A stretch of 64,000 bases of DNA from positions 53,235 to 117,234 of the forward strand of contig NZ_JALPVJ010000028.1 of the NCBI RefSeq assembly GCF_023544445.1, written 5' to 3'. The notes beneath the pieces were generated by a model, which ran no database searches, was not told where the DNA came from, and saw only the letters and a list, made by a program, of their open reading frames with translations. Position 1 is the first letter of the stretch. Every line of letters begins with the position of its first letter. Made by a program: the position numbers and the translations under genes. This DNA is from Actinoplanes sp. M2I2. Lineage in GTDB: Bacteria; Actinomycetota; Actinomycetes; Mycobacteriales; Micromonosporaceae. Positions 50,020-58,493 of the stretch are shown in pieces.

Positions 50020-50999
50020 CGGGTCTCCTCCTGCTGGCCGGTCTGCTGGTCGCTGTGCTGGTCGTCGGCGGGGCGGCCGGTCAGGCTCAGGAACGCCTCG
50101 TCGAGGGTCGGGCGGCGCAGGCCGAGGTCGTCGACCGTGATCGCCGCGCCGGTCAGCAGCCGGGCGGCCTCGACGAGCGCCGCGACCCGGTCGGTGACGG
50201 TGACCCGCAGCCGGCGGACATCCGGATCGAGGTCCACGTCGCCGATGCGCCCGAGCAGGGCGGCGGCCTCGGGCAGACGGTCGTGCTCGCGGATCACGAC
50301 CTCGAGCCGGTCGGCGCCGATGGCCGTCTTGAGCTCGTCCGGGGTGCCCTCGGCGACGACCCGTCCGGTGTCGACGACCGAGATCCGGTCGGCCAGCTGG
50401 TCCGCCTCGTCGAGGTACTGCGTGGTCAGCAGCACGGTGGTGCCGTCGGCGACGAGCTTGCGGACGGTGTCCCAGACCTGGTTGCGGCTGCGCGGGTCGA
50501 GCCCGGTGGTCGGCTCGTCGAGGAACAGCACCTGGGGTGCGCGGACCAGGCTGGCCGCCAGATCGAGGCGGCGCTGCATGCCGCCGGAGTACTCGCCGGC
50601 CGACCGGTCGGCCGCGCCGGCCAGGTCGAACTGGTCGAGCAGCTCCTCGGCGCGGGCCCGGGCGGCCCGGCGGCCGAGATGGTGCAGACGGCCGAACAGC
50701 ACGAGGTTCTGCCGCCCGGTGAGCGAGGCGTCGACCGCGGCGGACTGCCCGGTAAGGGCGATCCGCTCGCGCACCAGGTCGGGCCGGTTCGCGACGTCGG
50801 CGCCGGCCACCGTGGCCCGGCCGCCGTCGAAGTCGAGCAGCGTGGCCAGGATGCGGACCGCGGTGGTCTTGCCGGCGCCGTTGGGCCCGAGCAGGCCGCA
50901 GACGGTGCCGGCCGGAACGCTGAGCCGGAAATCGTCGAGCGCGGGCACGCCCCGGTAGGTCTTGCGCAGCCCCTCGGCCGCGATGGCGATCGTCGTCAT
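50016..50999 (-). CDS. ABC transporter ATP-binding protein (DrrA-like)
   Basis: A 327-residue ATPase. Walker A GLLGPNGAGKTT near 35, signature YSGGMQRRLDLA near 138, Walker B VLFLDEPTTGLDP near 158, and a C-terminal domain of the DrrA type. ATG at 50999 is the first good start; the open frame extends upstream without a ribosome site. It is in an operon with the permease and lies 79 bases after the SARP regulator gene, which may control it. Confidence 0.92.
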   Translation of the reverse strand: MTTIAIAAEGLRKTYRGVPALDDFRLSVPAGTVCGLLGPNGAGKTTAVRILATLLDFDGGRATVAGADVANRPDLVRERIALTGQSAAVDASLTGRQNLVLFGRLHHLGRRAARARAEELLDQFDLAGAADRSAGEYSGGMQRRLDLAASLVRAPQVLFLDEPTTGLDPRSRNQVWDTVRKLVADGTTVLLTTQYLDEADQLADRISVVDTGRVVAEGTPDELKTAIGADRLEVVIREHDRLPEAAALLGRIGDVDLDPDVRRLRVTVTDRVAALVEAARLLTGAAITVDDLGLRRPTLDEAFLSLTGRPADDQHSDQQTGQQEETR

Positions 51000-51078
51000 G
51001 GCCCGAGACTCCCGCCGGCCGCTGACGAGCCGCGCACGAGCCGCTGACGGGCCGTTGACGGGCCGCTCACCGGCGTCG

Positions 51079-53826
51079 TCAGGATTCCAGCGCGGCCAGT
51101 TCGAGCCGGATGGTCTCGCGGACGCTGTCGGCGGTGTACCACCCGGCCGGGCACTCGGCCAGGGCTGTCCGGGCCAGGGCCCGCGCGGTCGTGGGATCAC
51201 CCTGGAGCCGGGCCAGCCGGGCCAGGCCCAGCCGGGACGACGCGACCACCTCGGGGGCGCCGCAGGCCGTGGCCAGCGCCATGGACTCGGTGAAGTCGGC
51301 CGCCGCCCCGGCCGGCTCGCCGCTGCGCATGCGGGCGTCGCCCCGGGTGCGCAGCATCTCGGCCAGGTCGACCTGCGAGCGCAGCTCACCGGCCAGGCGC
51401 AGCGCCTCGTCCAGGGGAGCCCGGGCCGCCGCGTGGTCGCCCCGCGCGGTGGCCAGCTCGGCCAGCCCGGAGTGGGCGAGCATCATGCCCCAGCGCTCGC
51501 CCAGTGCCCGGAACCCGGTCAGCGCCCGGACGAACTCCCGCTCGGCCCACCCGGGATCGTCCCGGAACGACGCGATCCAGCCGCTGCCGATCGAGGCCAG
51601 CGCCTGGCTCCACGGGTGACCGGCCAGCCGGGCCCGGAGGCTCTCCTGCACCCGGACCACGTCGTCCGGTGAGTCGGCCGGCGGTCCCGCGGCGAACGCC
51701 GAGAGGTACAGCAGGAACGGCTGGTCGGGGGCGCGGTCCAGCGACTGCAGATAGAGCGCCGGATGCTCGCCCGGCTCTCGCGGGCCGGACAGGTCGGCGT
51801 TCAACCGGCACAGCAGGTGCTCCTCGGCCAGCCCGGCCGGGGCCGCCGGACCGATCCGCTCGAGCAGCTCGCCGGCCAGGGCCGACGCCTCACCGCGGGC
51901 GCCCCGCAGCCACCAGTAGAACGACAGGGCGGCGACCAGCCCCAGCGCCACCCCGCCGGAGCCGTGACGCACCGCCGCGTGCAGGTTGTCGCGGTCGGCG
52001 TCCAGGCGGTCCAGCCACTCCAGCTGCTCCGCTCCGCGCAGGTGCGCGTCGGCCGTCCGGGCCAGCCGCAGGAAGTGGGCGGCGTGCGCCTCGACGGGCG
52101 CCGGTCCCTGCGCCGCGCAGAACGCCCGGATCGTCGACAGCATCCGGTACCGCGCGCCGTCCCGTTCGATCAGCGACTTGCCGACCAGGCCGTCGAGAAC
52201 GTCGAGGGTGTCCGCGCCGAGCCCGCACACCTGCTCGATCGCGTCCAGCCCGCCGCTGCCGGCGAACACCGTGAACCGCTGGGCCAGCAGGCGCTCGCGC
52301 GGGGTGAGCAGATCCCAGCTCCAGGCGACCAGGGCCCGCAGGGTCTGATGCCGCGACCCGGCCGTGCTGCTGCCCCGCGACAGCAGCCGGAACCGGTCGC
52401 CGACCCGGCGGGCCAGCTCGTCGACCGGCAGCACCGGCAACCGGGCCGCGGCCAGTTCCAGGGCCAGCGGCAAGCCGTCCAGCGTACGGACGATGCGCCG
52501 CACCGCGTCCTCGGCGCCGGCGCTCAGCGTGAAGCCGGCCGACGCCGCGCCCCGGTCGGCGAACAGCCGCACGCCGGCCTCCAGCGGCAGCCCGCCGACC
52601 GGCAGCCGCACCTCGCCGGTGATCCCCAGCGGCTCCCGGCTGGTCGCCAGCACCCGCAGTCCGGGGCAGGCCGCGAGCAGCCGCCCGGCCAGAGCGGCCG
52701 CCGCCCCGACGACATGTTCGCAGTTGTCGAGCACGAGCAGCAGCGGCCGGGCCGACAACGCTGCGAGCAGCCGGTCGAGCGTGTCCGGCCCGGCCCCGCG
52801 CTCCCGAGGGGTGTTGTCGCGCTGGGTGTTGTCGCGCAGGGTGTTGTCGCGCAGTCCCAGGGCGTCGAGCACGGCCCGGGCCGTGTCTCCGGGCCCGGTG
52901 GCGGCCAGCTCGACCAGGCAGGCCTCGCCGGGATGCCGGGCCGCCACCTCCAGGGCCAGCCGCGTCTTGCCGGCCCCGCCCGGCCCGGTCAGCGTCACCA
53001 GCCGCGCCGAACGCAGCGCCGCACCGGCCCGGGCCAGCTCCTCCTCCCGTCCCACGAAGCTGGTCAGCTGGGCCGGCAGGCGGCGCCGGTCCGCTCCGGC
53101 GGCCTCCCCGCGCAGCACGGCGGTGTGCACGGCGCTCAGCTCGGCCGACGGGTCGGCGCCGAGCTGGTCGGCCAGGACGTGCCGGGCCTCGGCGAAGGCG
53201 GCCAGCGCCTCGGCCGGGCGCCCGGCGGCGACCAGCGAGCGCATCAGCAACGCCCAGGTGTGCTCCCGCAACGGCGCGGCCGTCAGCAGCGCGCGCAGCT
53301 CGCCGACGGCGTCCCCCGACGGCCGCAGGTGCAGCTCCGCCTCGATGCGGTCCTCCAGGGCGCGCCGCCGCTGCTCCTCCAGGCGGTCGGCCGCGGCCGG
53401 CGCGAACGGCGCCGAGCGGACGTCGGCCAGGGCCGCACCCCGCCACAGCGCGAGCGCGTCGGTCAGCAGCGCGCTCGCGGTGGCCGGGTCGCCCGCCCGC
53501 AGGGCATCCCGGCCGGCGTGGGCCAGCCGGGCGAAGCGGTGCGCGTCGACCTCGTCCGGCGCGACCTCGAGCCGGTAGCCCGAGCCGTCGTACGAGATGG
53601 GAACCTCACGCCGCGCCCGCGAGACGTTGGACTGGACCGCGTTGACCGCCCCGGCCGGGGGATCGTCGCCGTACAGGTCGTCGATGAGCCGGGGGAGCGG
53701 CACCACCCGGCCCGGCTCGAGCAGCAGCCGGGCCAGGAGGGCACGCAACCGGGCCCCGCCTGCGCCAGGCCGGGGACCGGCGGTCTCCGGGCCGGCGAGC
53801 GTCGGACCCAGGATCCCGTACGGCAT
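51079..53826 (-). CDS. SARP/BTAD and NB-ARC transcriptional regulator (AfsR-like)
   Basis: A 915-residue regulator. Residues about 1-95 form an OmpR-like winged helix, about 95-240 a BTAD domain (AHRFARLAHAGRDALRAGD type), then an NB-ARC-type ATPase from about 255 with Walker A GPGGAGKTRL at 281-290, LLLVLDNCEHV and RVLATSREPLG. The rest is TPR-like. AfsR-type regulators activate secondary metabolism or exporters. A 15-base tandem repeat encodes a LRDNT/QRDNT tract near 330-348. It is upstream of, and likely controls, the DrrAB-like operon. ATG at 53826. Confidence 0.88.
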   Translation of the reverse strand: MPYGILGPTLAGPETAGPRPGAGGARLRALLARLLLEPGRVVPLPRLIDDLYGDDPPAGAVNAVQSNVSRARREVPISYDGSGYRLEVAPDEVDAHRFARLAHAGRDALRAGDPATASALLTDALALWRGAALADVRSAPFAPAAADRLEEQRRRALEDRIEAELHLRPSGDAVGELRALLTAAPLREHTWALLMRSLVAAGRPAEALAAFAEARHVLADQLGADPSAELSAVHTAVLRGEAAGADRRRLPAQLTSFVGREEELARAGAALRSARLVTLTGPGGAGKTRLALEVAARHPGEACLVELAATGPGDTARAVLDALGLRDNTLRDNTQRDNTPRERGAGPDTLDRLLAALSARPLLLVLDNCEHVVGAAAALAGRLLAACPGLRVLATSREPLGITGEVRLPVGGLPLEAGVRLFADRGAASAGFTLSAGAEDAVRRIVRTLDGLPLALELAAARLPVLPVDELARRVGDRFRLLSRGSSTAGSRHQTLRALVAWSWDLLTPRERLLAQRFTVFAGSGGLDAIEQVCGLGADTLDVLDGLVGKSLIERDGARYRMLSTIRAFCAAQGPAPVEAHAAHFLRLARTADAHLRGAEQLEWLDRLDADRDNLHAAVRHGSGGVALGLVAALSFYWWLRGARGEASALAGELLERIGPAAPAGLAEEHLLCRLNADLSGPREPGEHPALYLQSLDRAPDQPFLLYLSAFAAGPPADSPDDVVRVQESLRARLAGHPWSQALASIGSGWIASFRDDPGWAEREFVRALTGFRALGERWGMMLAHSGLAELATARGDHAAARAPLDEALRLAGELRSQVDLAEMLRTRGDARMRSGEPAGAAADFTESMALATACGAPEVVASSRLGLARLARLQGDPTTARALARTALAECPAGWYTADSVRETIRLELAALES
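52809..52853 (-). repeat. 15-bp tandem repeat within the SARP gene
   Basis: Three 15-base units beginning GTGTTGTCGCGC encode the LRDNT-LRDNT-QRDNT tract in the NB-ARC region. The unit is a multiple of three, so slippage would change the protein without a frameshift. Confidence 0.85.
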
Positions 53827-53945
53827 GGGTCCATTCTGGTCCGGGCGGCGCGACGGTGAACGATCGGACACGGTTCTGTTCCAGCCGGCGTGATCCCGGG
53901 GGCGTCACCCAGCGGAAGCGCGCACCGCTCTCTAAGGTGATCGGC

Positions 53946-55079
53946 ATGCCTGCCAAGCTCAACCCCGACCGGGCCCGGTCCGCGTTACGGACCTCGGCCC
54001 TCCTCTCGGCGCAGACGTTGCTCGTGCTGGTCATGGCCTACGTCGTGTTGTGGCTGATGGGCCGGGCCTGGTCGGTCATCTGGCCGGTCGTGGTGGCGCT
54101 GCTGCTCACCACGCTGACCTGGCCGGTGGCGCGGTTCCTGCGCTACCGGCTCAACTGGAAGCCCGCGCTCGCCGCCAGTGTGGTCACCCTGCTGTTTCTG
54201 GTCGTGATGGCCGGCATCATCGTCGTCATCGCCGTGCCGGTGGCGTCCCAGTCGGGTGAGCTCGCCGACGCGGTCGTCGACGGCATCCAGCGCCTGCGCG
54301 AGTGGGCCGCCGGACCGCCGCTGAACTTCGGCGACGACGACATCACCGGCGCGTTCGACTCGGCCGTGGAGCGCATCCAGAACAGCGCCGGCAGCATCGT
54401 CAACATCACCCTGACCGGCGTCAACACCCTGGTCAACGGCGTGGTGACCACGGTCCTGGCGTTGTTCCTGATGTTCTTCTTCCTCAAGGACGGCCCGCGT
54501 TTCCTGCCCTGGCTGTCCAAGCAGCTGCCGGGCCGGCTCGCCGACGACGTCCCGGCGGTGGCCTCGCGCAGCTGGGACACGCTGGGCGCGTTCGTGCGGT
54601 CGCAGGCCTTCGTCGGCCTGCTCGACGCGGTCTTCATCGGACTCGGCCTGTGGATCGTCGGCGTGCCGCTGGTGCTGCCGCTGGCCGTGCTGACCTTCAT
54701 CACGGCCTTCATCCCGATCGTCGGCGCGCTCTTCGCCGGCTTCATCGCCGTGCTGATCGCGCTGGTCACCCAGGGCTGGGTCGACGCGCTGATCGTGCTC
54801 GGCATCATCATCGTGGTGCAGCAACTGGAGGGCAACGTCTTCCAGCCGATGGTCCAGAGCCGGGGCCTGGGCCTGCACGCGGCCGTCGTGCTGCTCGCGG
54901 TGACGCTGGGCGGCAGCCTGGCCGGCATCATCGGCAGCCTGCTGGCCGTGCCGGTCGCCGCGCTGATCTCGGTGGTCTACGTCTACGTCCGCGAGCAGCT
55001 CAGCGACGACCCGCCGGACCCCGAGCCCGAGGTGCCGCCGGAGCCCGGCCCGGACGAGGAAGACCCGGCGATGGTCTGA
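53946..55079 (+). CDS. AI-2E family transporter-like membrane protein
   Basis: A 377-residue membrane protein of the AI-2E/PerM family (former DUF20). Seven or eight hydrophobic segments; typical motifs are WPVARFLRYRL near the start, LFLMFFFLKDGPRF and the IPIVGALFAGFIAVLIAL plus QQLEGNVFQPMVQ block near the end, followed by an acidic proline-rich tail. Function in actinomycetes is unclear; homologues are linked to peptide or autoinducer-2 export. ATG at 53946 is chosen since the upstream open frame has no good start. A hairpin follows the stop. Confidence 0.9.
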   Translation: MPAKLNPDRARSALRTSALLSAQTLLVLVMAYVVLWLMGRAWSVIWPVVVALLLTTLTWPVARFLRYRLNWKPALAASVVTLLFLVVMAGIIVVIAVPVASQSGELADAVVDGIQRLREWAAGPPLNFGDDDITGAFDSAVERIQNSAGSIVNITLTGVNTLVNGVVTTVLALFLMFFFLKDGPRFLPWLSKQLPGRLADDVPAVASRSWDTLGAFVRSQAFVGLLDAVFIGLGLWIVGVPLVLPLAVLTFITAFIPIVGALFAGFIAVLIALVTQGWVDALIVLGIIIVVQQLEGNVFQPMVQSRGLGLHAAVVLLAVTLGGSLAGIIGSLLAVPVAALISVVYVYVREQLSDDPPDPEPEVPPEPGPDEEDPAMV

Positions 55080-55121
55080 CCGTCTCCCATAGGCTCGCCG
55101 GGCGACGGGATCCCCGGGGCT

Positions 55122-55156
55122 GCGGGCTGCCCGATCCGGAGACCGGGGCAGCCCGC
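55122..55156. terminator. 11-bp hairpin between convergent genes
   Basis: GCGGGCTGCCC (55122-55132) and GGGCAGCCCGC (55146-55156) pair perfectly around a 13-base loop. It lies between the AI-2E gene stop (55079) and the mannanase stop (55162, minus strand), so it can serve both. Confidence 0.8.
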
Positions 55157-55161
55157 GGGAC

Positions 55162-56526
55162 CTACGCCGCGGCGCAGGTCACTGCCGGGATGCTGTTGGT
55201 GCCGTTCCACGAGCCGAGGAAGCCGAACTGTGCGCTGGCGCCGGCGGCGAGGCTGCCGTTGTAGCCCGCGTTCTTCGCCGTCACGGTCGATCCGCTGCTG
55301 GTGACGGTGGCGTTCCAGGCCTGCGACACGGACTGTCCGTTCGCGAACGTCCAGGTCACCGCCCAGCCCTTGATGGCGGCGGCGCCGGCGGTCACCTTGA
55401 CGTCGGCCTGGAAGCCACCGGCCCACTGCCCGGTGGTGGCATAGGTGGCGGTGCAGGCGCCCGTCGGCGGCGGGGTCGTCGGGGGCGGGGTGGTCGGCGC
55501 CGGGGTGGTCGGCGCCGGGGTGGTCGGGGTCGGCGTGGGGGTCGTCGGCCCGCCGAAGATGGTCGCCTGCTTGGCGGTGGCCTTGAGCCCGTTGGGTCCG
55601 TTGACGATGCGCTGGCCCCAGGTGGTGAGCCGGGCGGCGTCGAAGTTGGTGGTCATGTCCAGGATCGGGTCGGTGTTGCCCGACCACGACCACGCGAGGT
55701 AGCCGAGGTTGCGCTTGACCGCCTCGGACAGGATCGTCGCGTCGTCCACTTCACCGGCGGCGAACTGCCAGCCGAACTCGCCGATGACCAGCGGCCAGCC
55801 CTTGCTCGCGAACGTGTCGAGGTAGTTGGTGATCGAGCTGGCCGTGTTGAACACCGCGTACATGTGGATCGACAGCACCGTGTTCTTCCGGGTGTCGGCG
55901 TCGAGGATGGTCTGGCCGTTGTCCCGCATGACGTAGGTCCAGTCCTGGCCCCAGTTCGGCGCGTCGACCATCAGCAGGTGCTCGAAGCCGTTGCTGCGCA
56001 TCTTCTGGATCGCCGCCACCGTCGCGGCCGTCCACTGCCCGGGGTTGGTGTTGCCGATCGGCTCGTTGCCGATGTTGATGACGACGTAGTCCTCCTGGCC
56101 GACCAGCACGCTCTTGAGGCCGATCCAGTAGTTCGCCGCCTGGTCCAGGGTGTAGGCCGCGCCGTCCTCCCCGTACCCGGTGGTGTCGTGGTTCTCGAGG
56201 ACGCAGATGAGCTTGTTCTGCTTGCACAGCGCGATCACGTTCGTCACGTCGCTCGCCGTGTTCGCTGTCCAGCGGCCGCCGCTGAGCACGACGCGTACGG
56301 TGTTGGCCCCGGCCGCCTTGATGTCGGCGAACGAGCCGGTCCGGTCGGCGTACCAGGCGTGCGGGTGGTTGACGCCGCGCATGACGAACGTCTGGCCGTT
56401 GGCCTCGGCGATGTCGCGTCCGACGACGTGCAGGCCGGTCGCGGCGAAGGCCGGCCCGGGGAAGAACAGCACAGCGGCCGCGGCGGCGAGCAGAGCGGTG
56501 GCGAGGACGGTGAGTTTCCTCTTCAT
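55162..56526 (-). CDS. Secreted GH5 endo-beta-mannanase with C-terminal CBM2
   Basis: A 454-residue extracellular enzyme that cuts beta-1,4-mannan. Signal peptide MKRKLTVLATALLAAAAAVL, cut near AFA-A (residue 28). A GH5 (subfamily 8-like) catalytic domain spans about 30-320: acid/base E155 in NIGNEPIGN, nucleophile E250 in VIGEFGW, and CVLENHDTTGYGED and APNWGQDW segments as in Streptomyces mannanases. A TP-rich linker (about 327-356) leads to a CBM2 carbohydrate-binding module. ATG at 56526. The upstream DNA (56714-56731) has a TTCCC-N8-GGGAA repeat that is shared with the divergent sigma-factor promoter. Confidence 0.93.
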   Translation of the reverse strand: MKRKLTVLATALLAAAAAVLFFPGPAFAATGLHVVGRDIAEANGQTFVMRGVNHPHAWYADRTGSFADIKAAGANTVRVVLSGGRWTANTASDVTNVIALCKQNKLICVLENHDTTGYGEDGAAYTLDQAANYWIGLKSVLVGQEDYVVINIGNEPIGNTNPGQWTAATVAAIQKMRSNGFEHLLMVDAPNWGQDWTYVMRDNGQTILDADTRKNTVLSIHMYAVFNTASSITNYLDTFASKGWPLVIGEFGWQFAAGEVDDATILSEAVKRNLGYLAWSWSGNTDPILDMTTNFDAARLTTWGQRIVNGPNGLKATAKQATIFGGPTTPTPTPTTPAPTTPAPTTPPPTTPPPTGACTATYATTGQWAGGFQADVKVTAGAAAIKGWAVTWTFANGQSVSQAWNATVTSSGSTVTAKNAGYNGSLAAGASAQFGFLGSWNGTNSIPAVTCAAA

Positions 56527-56727
56527 GACCTACCTCTGAGTGGGGGGCGTGACTCGACGTCAGCGTGCCCACTCGTGCCGTCCGCCTCGGGCGGGGCACC
56601 ACGCCGTTCCCCCGCGTCGCGCTCGGCCTGGGGGTGGAGGCTCCGCGCGACCGCGGTGACAACACCGTAATGCCCGCTTCCCCCCATCGCAATCGATCGA
56701 TGTCTACAACCTTTTCCCGTACGTCTG

Positions 56728-56754
56728 GGAACCTCCCGGGGTGCGCCCGCGTGT
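56728..56754 (+). promoter_or_regulatory. Candidate ECF-type (-35 GGAAC / -10 CGTGT) promoter
   Basis: GGAAC at 56728-56732, a 17-base spacer, and CGTGT at 56750-56754 match the pattern used by actinobacterial ECF sigma factors. It stands immediately before a gene for such a sigma factor (ATG 56762), implying autoregulation and a nearly leaderless transcript. Confidence 0.6.
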
Positions 56755-56761
56755 ATCGGAC

Positions 56762-57283
56762 ATGGTGGTTCCGACAACAGCCCCCCGTTCCGCCCCGGCC
56801 GAGCCGGTCACGGACGGGTTCGAGGCGTTCTACCGCGCGCACGTCGACCGGGTCTATCGCGCGCTCGCGGTCACGCTGCGACGGGACGACCTGGCCCACG
56901 AGGCGGTCGACGAGGCGATGGCCCGCGCCTACGCGAGATGGCACGTGGTCGGCACGCTCGACAACCCGGCCGGCTGGGTCTTCCGGGTCGGGCTCAACTG
57001 GGCGACCTCCTGGTGGCGCAAGCTCCGGCGGGAGGGCCCGCCGCTCACCGACACCGGCCACCCGGCCGCCGACCATCCGGCCGCCGACACCACGCCCGGC
57101 GGCGCGCTGTTCGCGCTGGCCGCCCTGCCCCTCCCGCAGCGGGCCGTCGTCACGTGCCGCATCCTGCTCGACCTTTCCACCGCCGAGACGGCCGAGGCCC
57201 TCGGCCTGAGCGAGGGGACGGTCAAGAGCCGCCTCTCCCGTGGCCTCGCCGCCCTTCGCGCCCAGCTGAGCACCGAGGAGTGA
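56762..57283 (+). CDS. SigE-family ECF RNA polymerase sigma factor
   Basis: A 173-residue ECF sigma factor. Region 2 is about 18-85 (FEAFYRAHVDRVYRALAVTLRRDDLAHEAVDEAMARAYARW) and region 4 about 110-168 with HTH TAEALGLSEGTVKSRLSRGL. The subfamily is common in Micromonosporaceae and Streptomyces. ATG 56762 is preferred over GTG 56741 because the latter lies between the candidate -35 and -10. It is followed 2 bases later by a membrane-protein gene that probably encodes its regulator. Confidence 0.9.
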   Translation: MVVPTTAPRSAPAEPVTDGFEAFYRAHVDRVYRALAVTLRRDDLAHEAVDEAMARAYARWHVVGTLDNPAGWVFRVGLNWATSWWRKLRREGPPLTDTGHPAADHPAADTTPGGALFALAALPLPQRAVVTCRILLDLSTAETAEALGLSEGTVKSRLSRGLAALRAQLSTEE

Positions 57284-57285
57284 CC

Positions 57286-58356
57286 ATGGACGAGATTCCG
57301 CGCGACATCCAGGTGGCCGTGCGCGCCGCGGCCGAGGCGCCCCAGGATTACAAGGGCGAGCTGTCCACGGTCTTCCGCCGGGCGCGCCGCCGTCGCGCCC
57401 GGCGCCGGGCCACGGCCGCAGCCGCCGCGTTCACCGTGCTGGCCGGCCTGGCCGGTGGCGGGTTCGCCCTGCGGCAGCGCACCGACGCGATGCCGCTCCA
57501 CGAGCCGGCCTCCCCGGTGCCGGCCCAGCGGCTGTTGCTTCCCGGGGCCGACGGCATTTACGTGGCCGCCCAGGGCGACCCGTCGCCGGTGCACCTGGGC
57601 GACGCCGCGCAGATCGGCGAGCTCTCCGTCGACGACCACCTGCTCACCCATCAGGTCGTGGGCGGCGGTCGCTACACCACGTCGATCGGCCTGCCCGACG
57701 GCCGGCTGGTCTCGATGGGCCCGCGCGGCGCCGCCCCGCCGCACGGGGAAATGCTGCTCACCGTCGAGACGCCCGGCGGCCAGACGCAGCAGCGCGACGT
57801 CACGAGTGAGGACGAGCCGGTCAGCCTGGCCGCCGCCGACGCCACCACGGCCTACCTGTGGCGCCCGTACGGTCTGTACGCCCGCGAGCTGGCCGGCGGC
57901 CTCGAGCGGCTGGTCATCTCCTCCGACATGCTCGAGCTGCCCGACAGCGACCCGGCCGGTGGCCTCGACGCGGCCGACGTGGGCGGAGACCGGCTGGTCA
58001 TCGCCGACCAGGACCGGTCGTGCCGTCCGCTGCTGACGAGCATCGCGCCGCCCCAGGGCCTGCGCTTCCTGCCTCTGACGGCACTGGGCTGCACGTCCGT
58101 GACCGGGCTGCGGCTGTCCCCGGCCGCCCTGCGGGTCGCCGTCACCTACCGCGCCAAGGGCGCCTCGCGGGTGGCCGTCCTCAGCACCGAGGACGGCCGG
58201 GTGCTGGCCGATCGCGAGGTCGCGACCGCGAAGGGCGGTGCCGCCGCGGCGACGGTCGAGGTCGCCTGGACGGACGACCGCACCGTCCGCGGCGTGGTCG
58301 TCCCGACCGGCGGCAAGGAGGTGCACACGCTGAGGCAGTTCACCGTCGTGAGCTGA
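57286..58356 (+). CDS. Single-pass membrane protein co-transcribed with an ECF sigma factor (candidate anti-sigma partner)
   Basis: A 356-residue protein: a short cytoplasmic N-terminus (about 1-40, arginine-rich RRARRRRARRRATA), one transmembrane helix (about 42-60), and a large extracytoplasmic region with repeated beta-strands resembling a small beta-propeller. The position 2 bases after a sigma-factor gene suggests an anti-sigma or signalling role, but no ZAS-type zinc motif is seen in the cytoplasmic tail. ATG at 57286. Confidence 0.72.
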   Translation: MDEIPRDIQVAVRAAAEAPQDYKGELSTVFRRARRRRARRRATAAAAAFTVLAGLAGGGFALRQRTDAMPLHEPASPVPAQRLLLPGADGIYVAAQGDPSPVHLGDAAQIGELSVDDHLLTHQVVGGGRYTTSIGLPDGRLVSMGPRGAAPPHGEMLLTVETPGGQTQQRDVTSEDEPVSLAAADATTAYLWRPYGLYARELAGGLERLVISSDMLELPDSDPAGGLDAADVGGDRLVIADQDRSCRPLLTSIAPPQGLRFLPLTALGCTSVTGLRLSPAALRVAVTYRAKGASRVAVLSTEDGRVLADREVATAKGGAAAATVEVAWTDDRTVRGVVVPTGGKEVHTLRQFTVVS

Positions 58357-58391
58357 GCTGCCGCGCTTGCCGTCCGGGAGCTTGGCCAGCT

Positions 58392-58493
58392 CTACGCCTC
58401 GGCTGGCTCTACGCCTCGGCTGGCTCTACGCCTCGGCTGGCTCTACGCCTCGGTCGGCTTTACACCTCGGTTGGCTCTACGCCTCGGTCGGCT
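58392..58493. repeat. 17-bp minisatellite overlapping the GH43 stop codon
   Basis: Six 17-base units at 58392, 58409, 58426, 58443, 58460 and 58477. The last (58477-58493) contains the GH43 stop codon (58477-58479) and its last five codons (KPTEA). On the minus strand each unit reads AGCCRRCCGAGGYGTAR, so each ends in TAG or TAA, in a frame shifted by two bases per unit. Confidence 0.92.

Noticed and set aside
56692..56701. ATCGATCGAT palindrome upstream of the mannanase as a LacI-type operator
   Set aside because: It is short, its centre is AT instead of the usual CG, and no LacI-family gene is near, so support is too weak.
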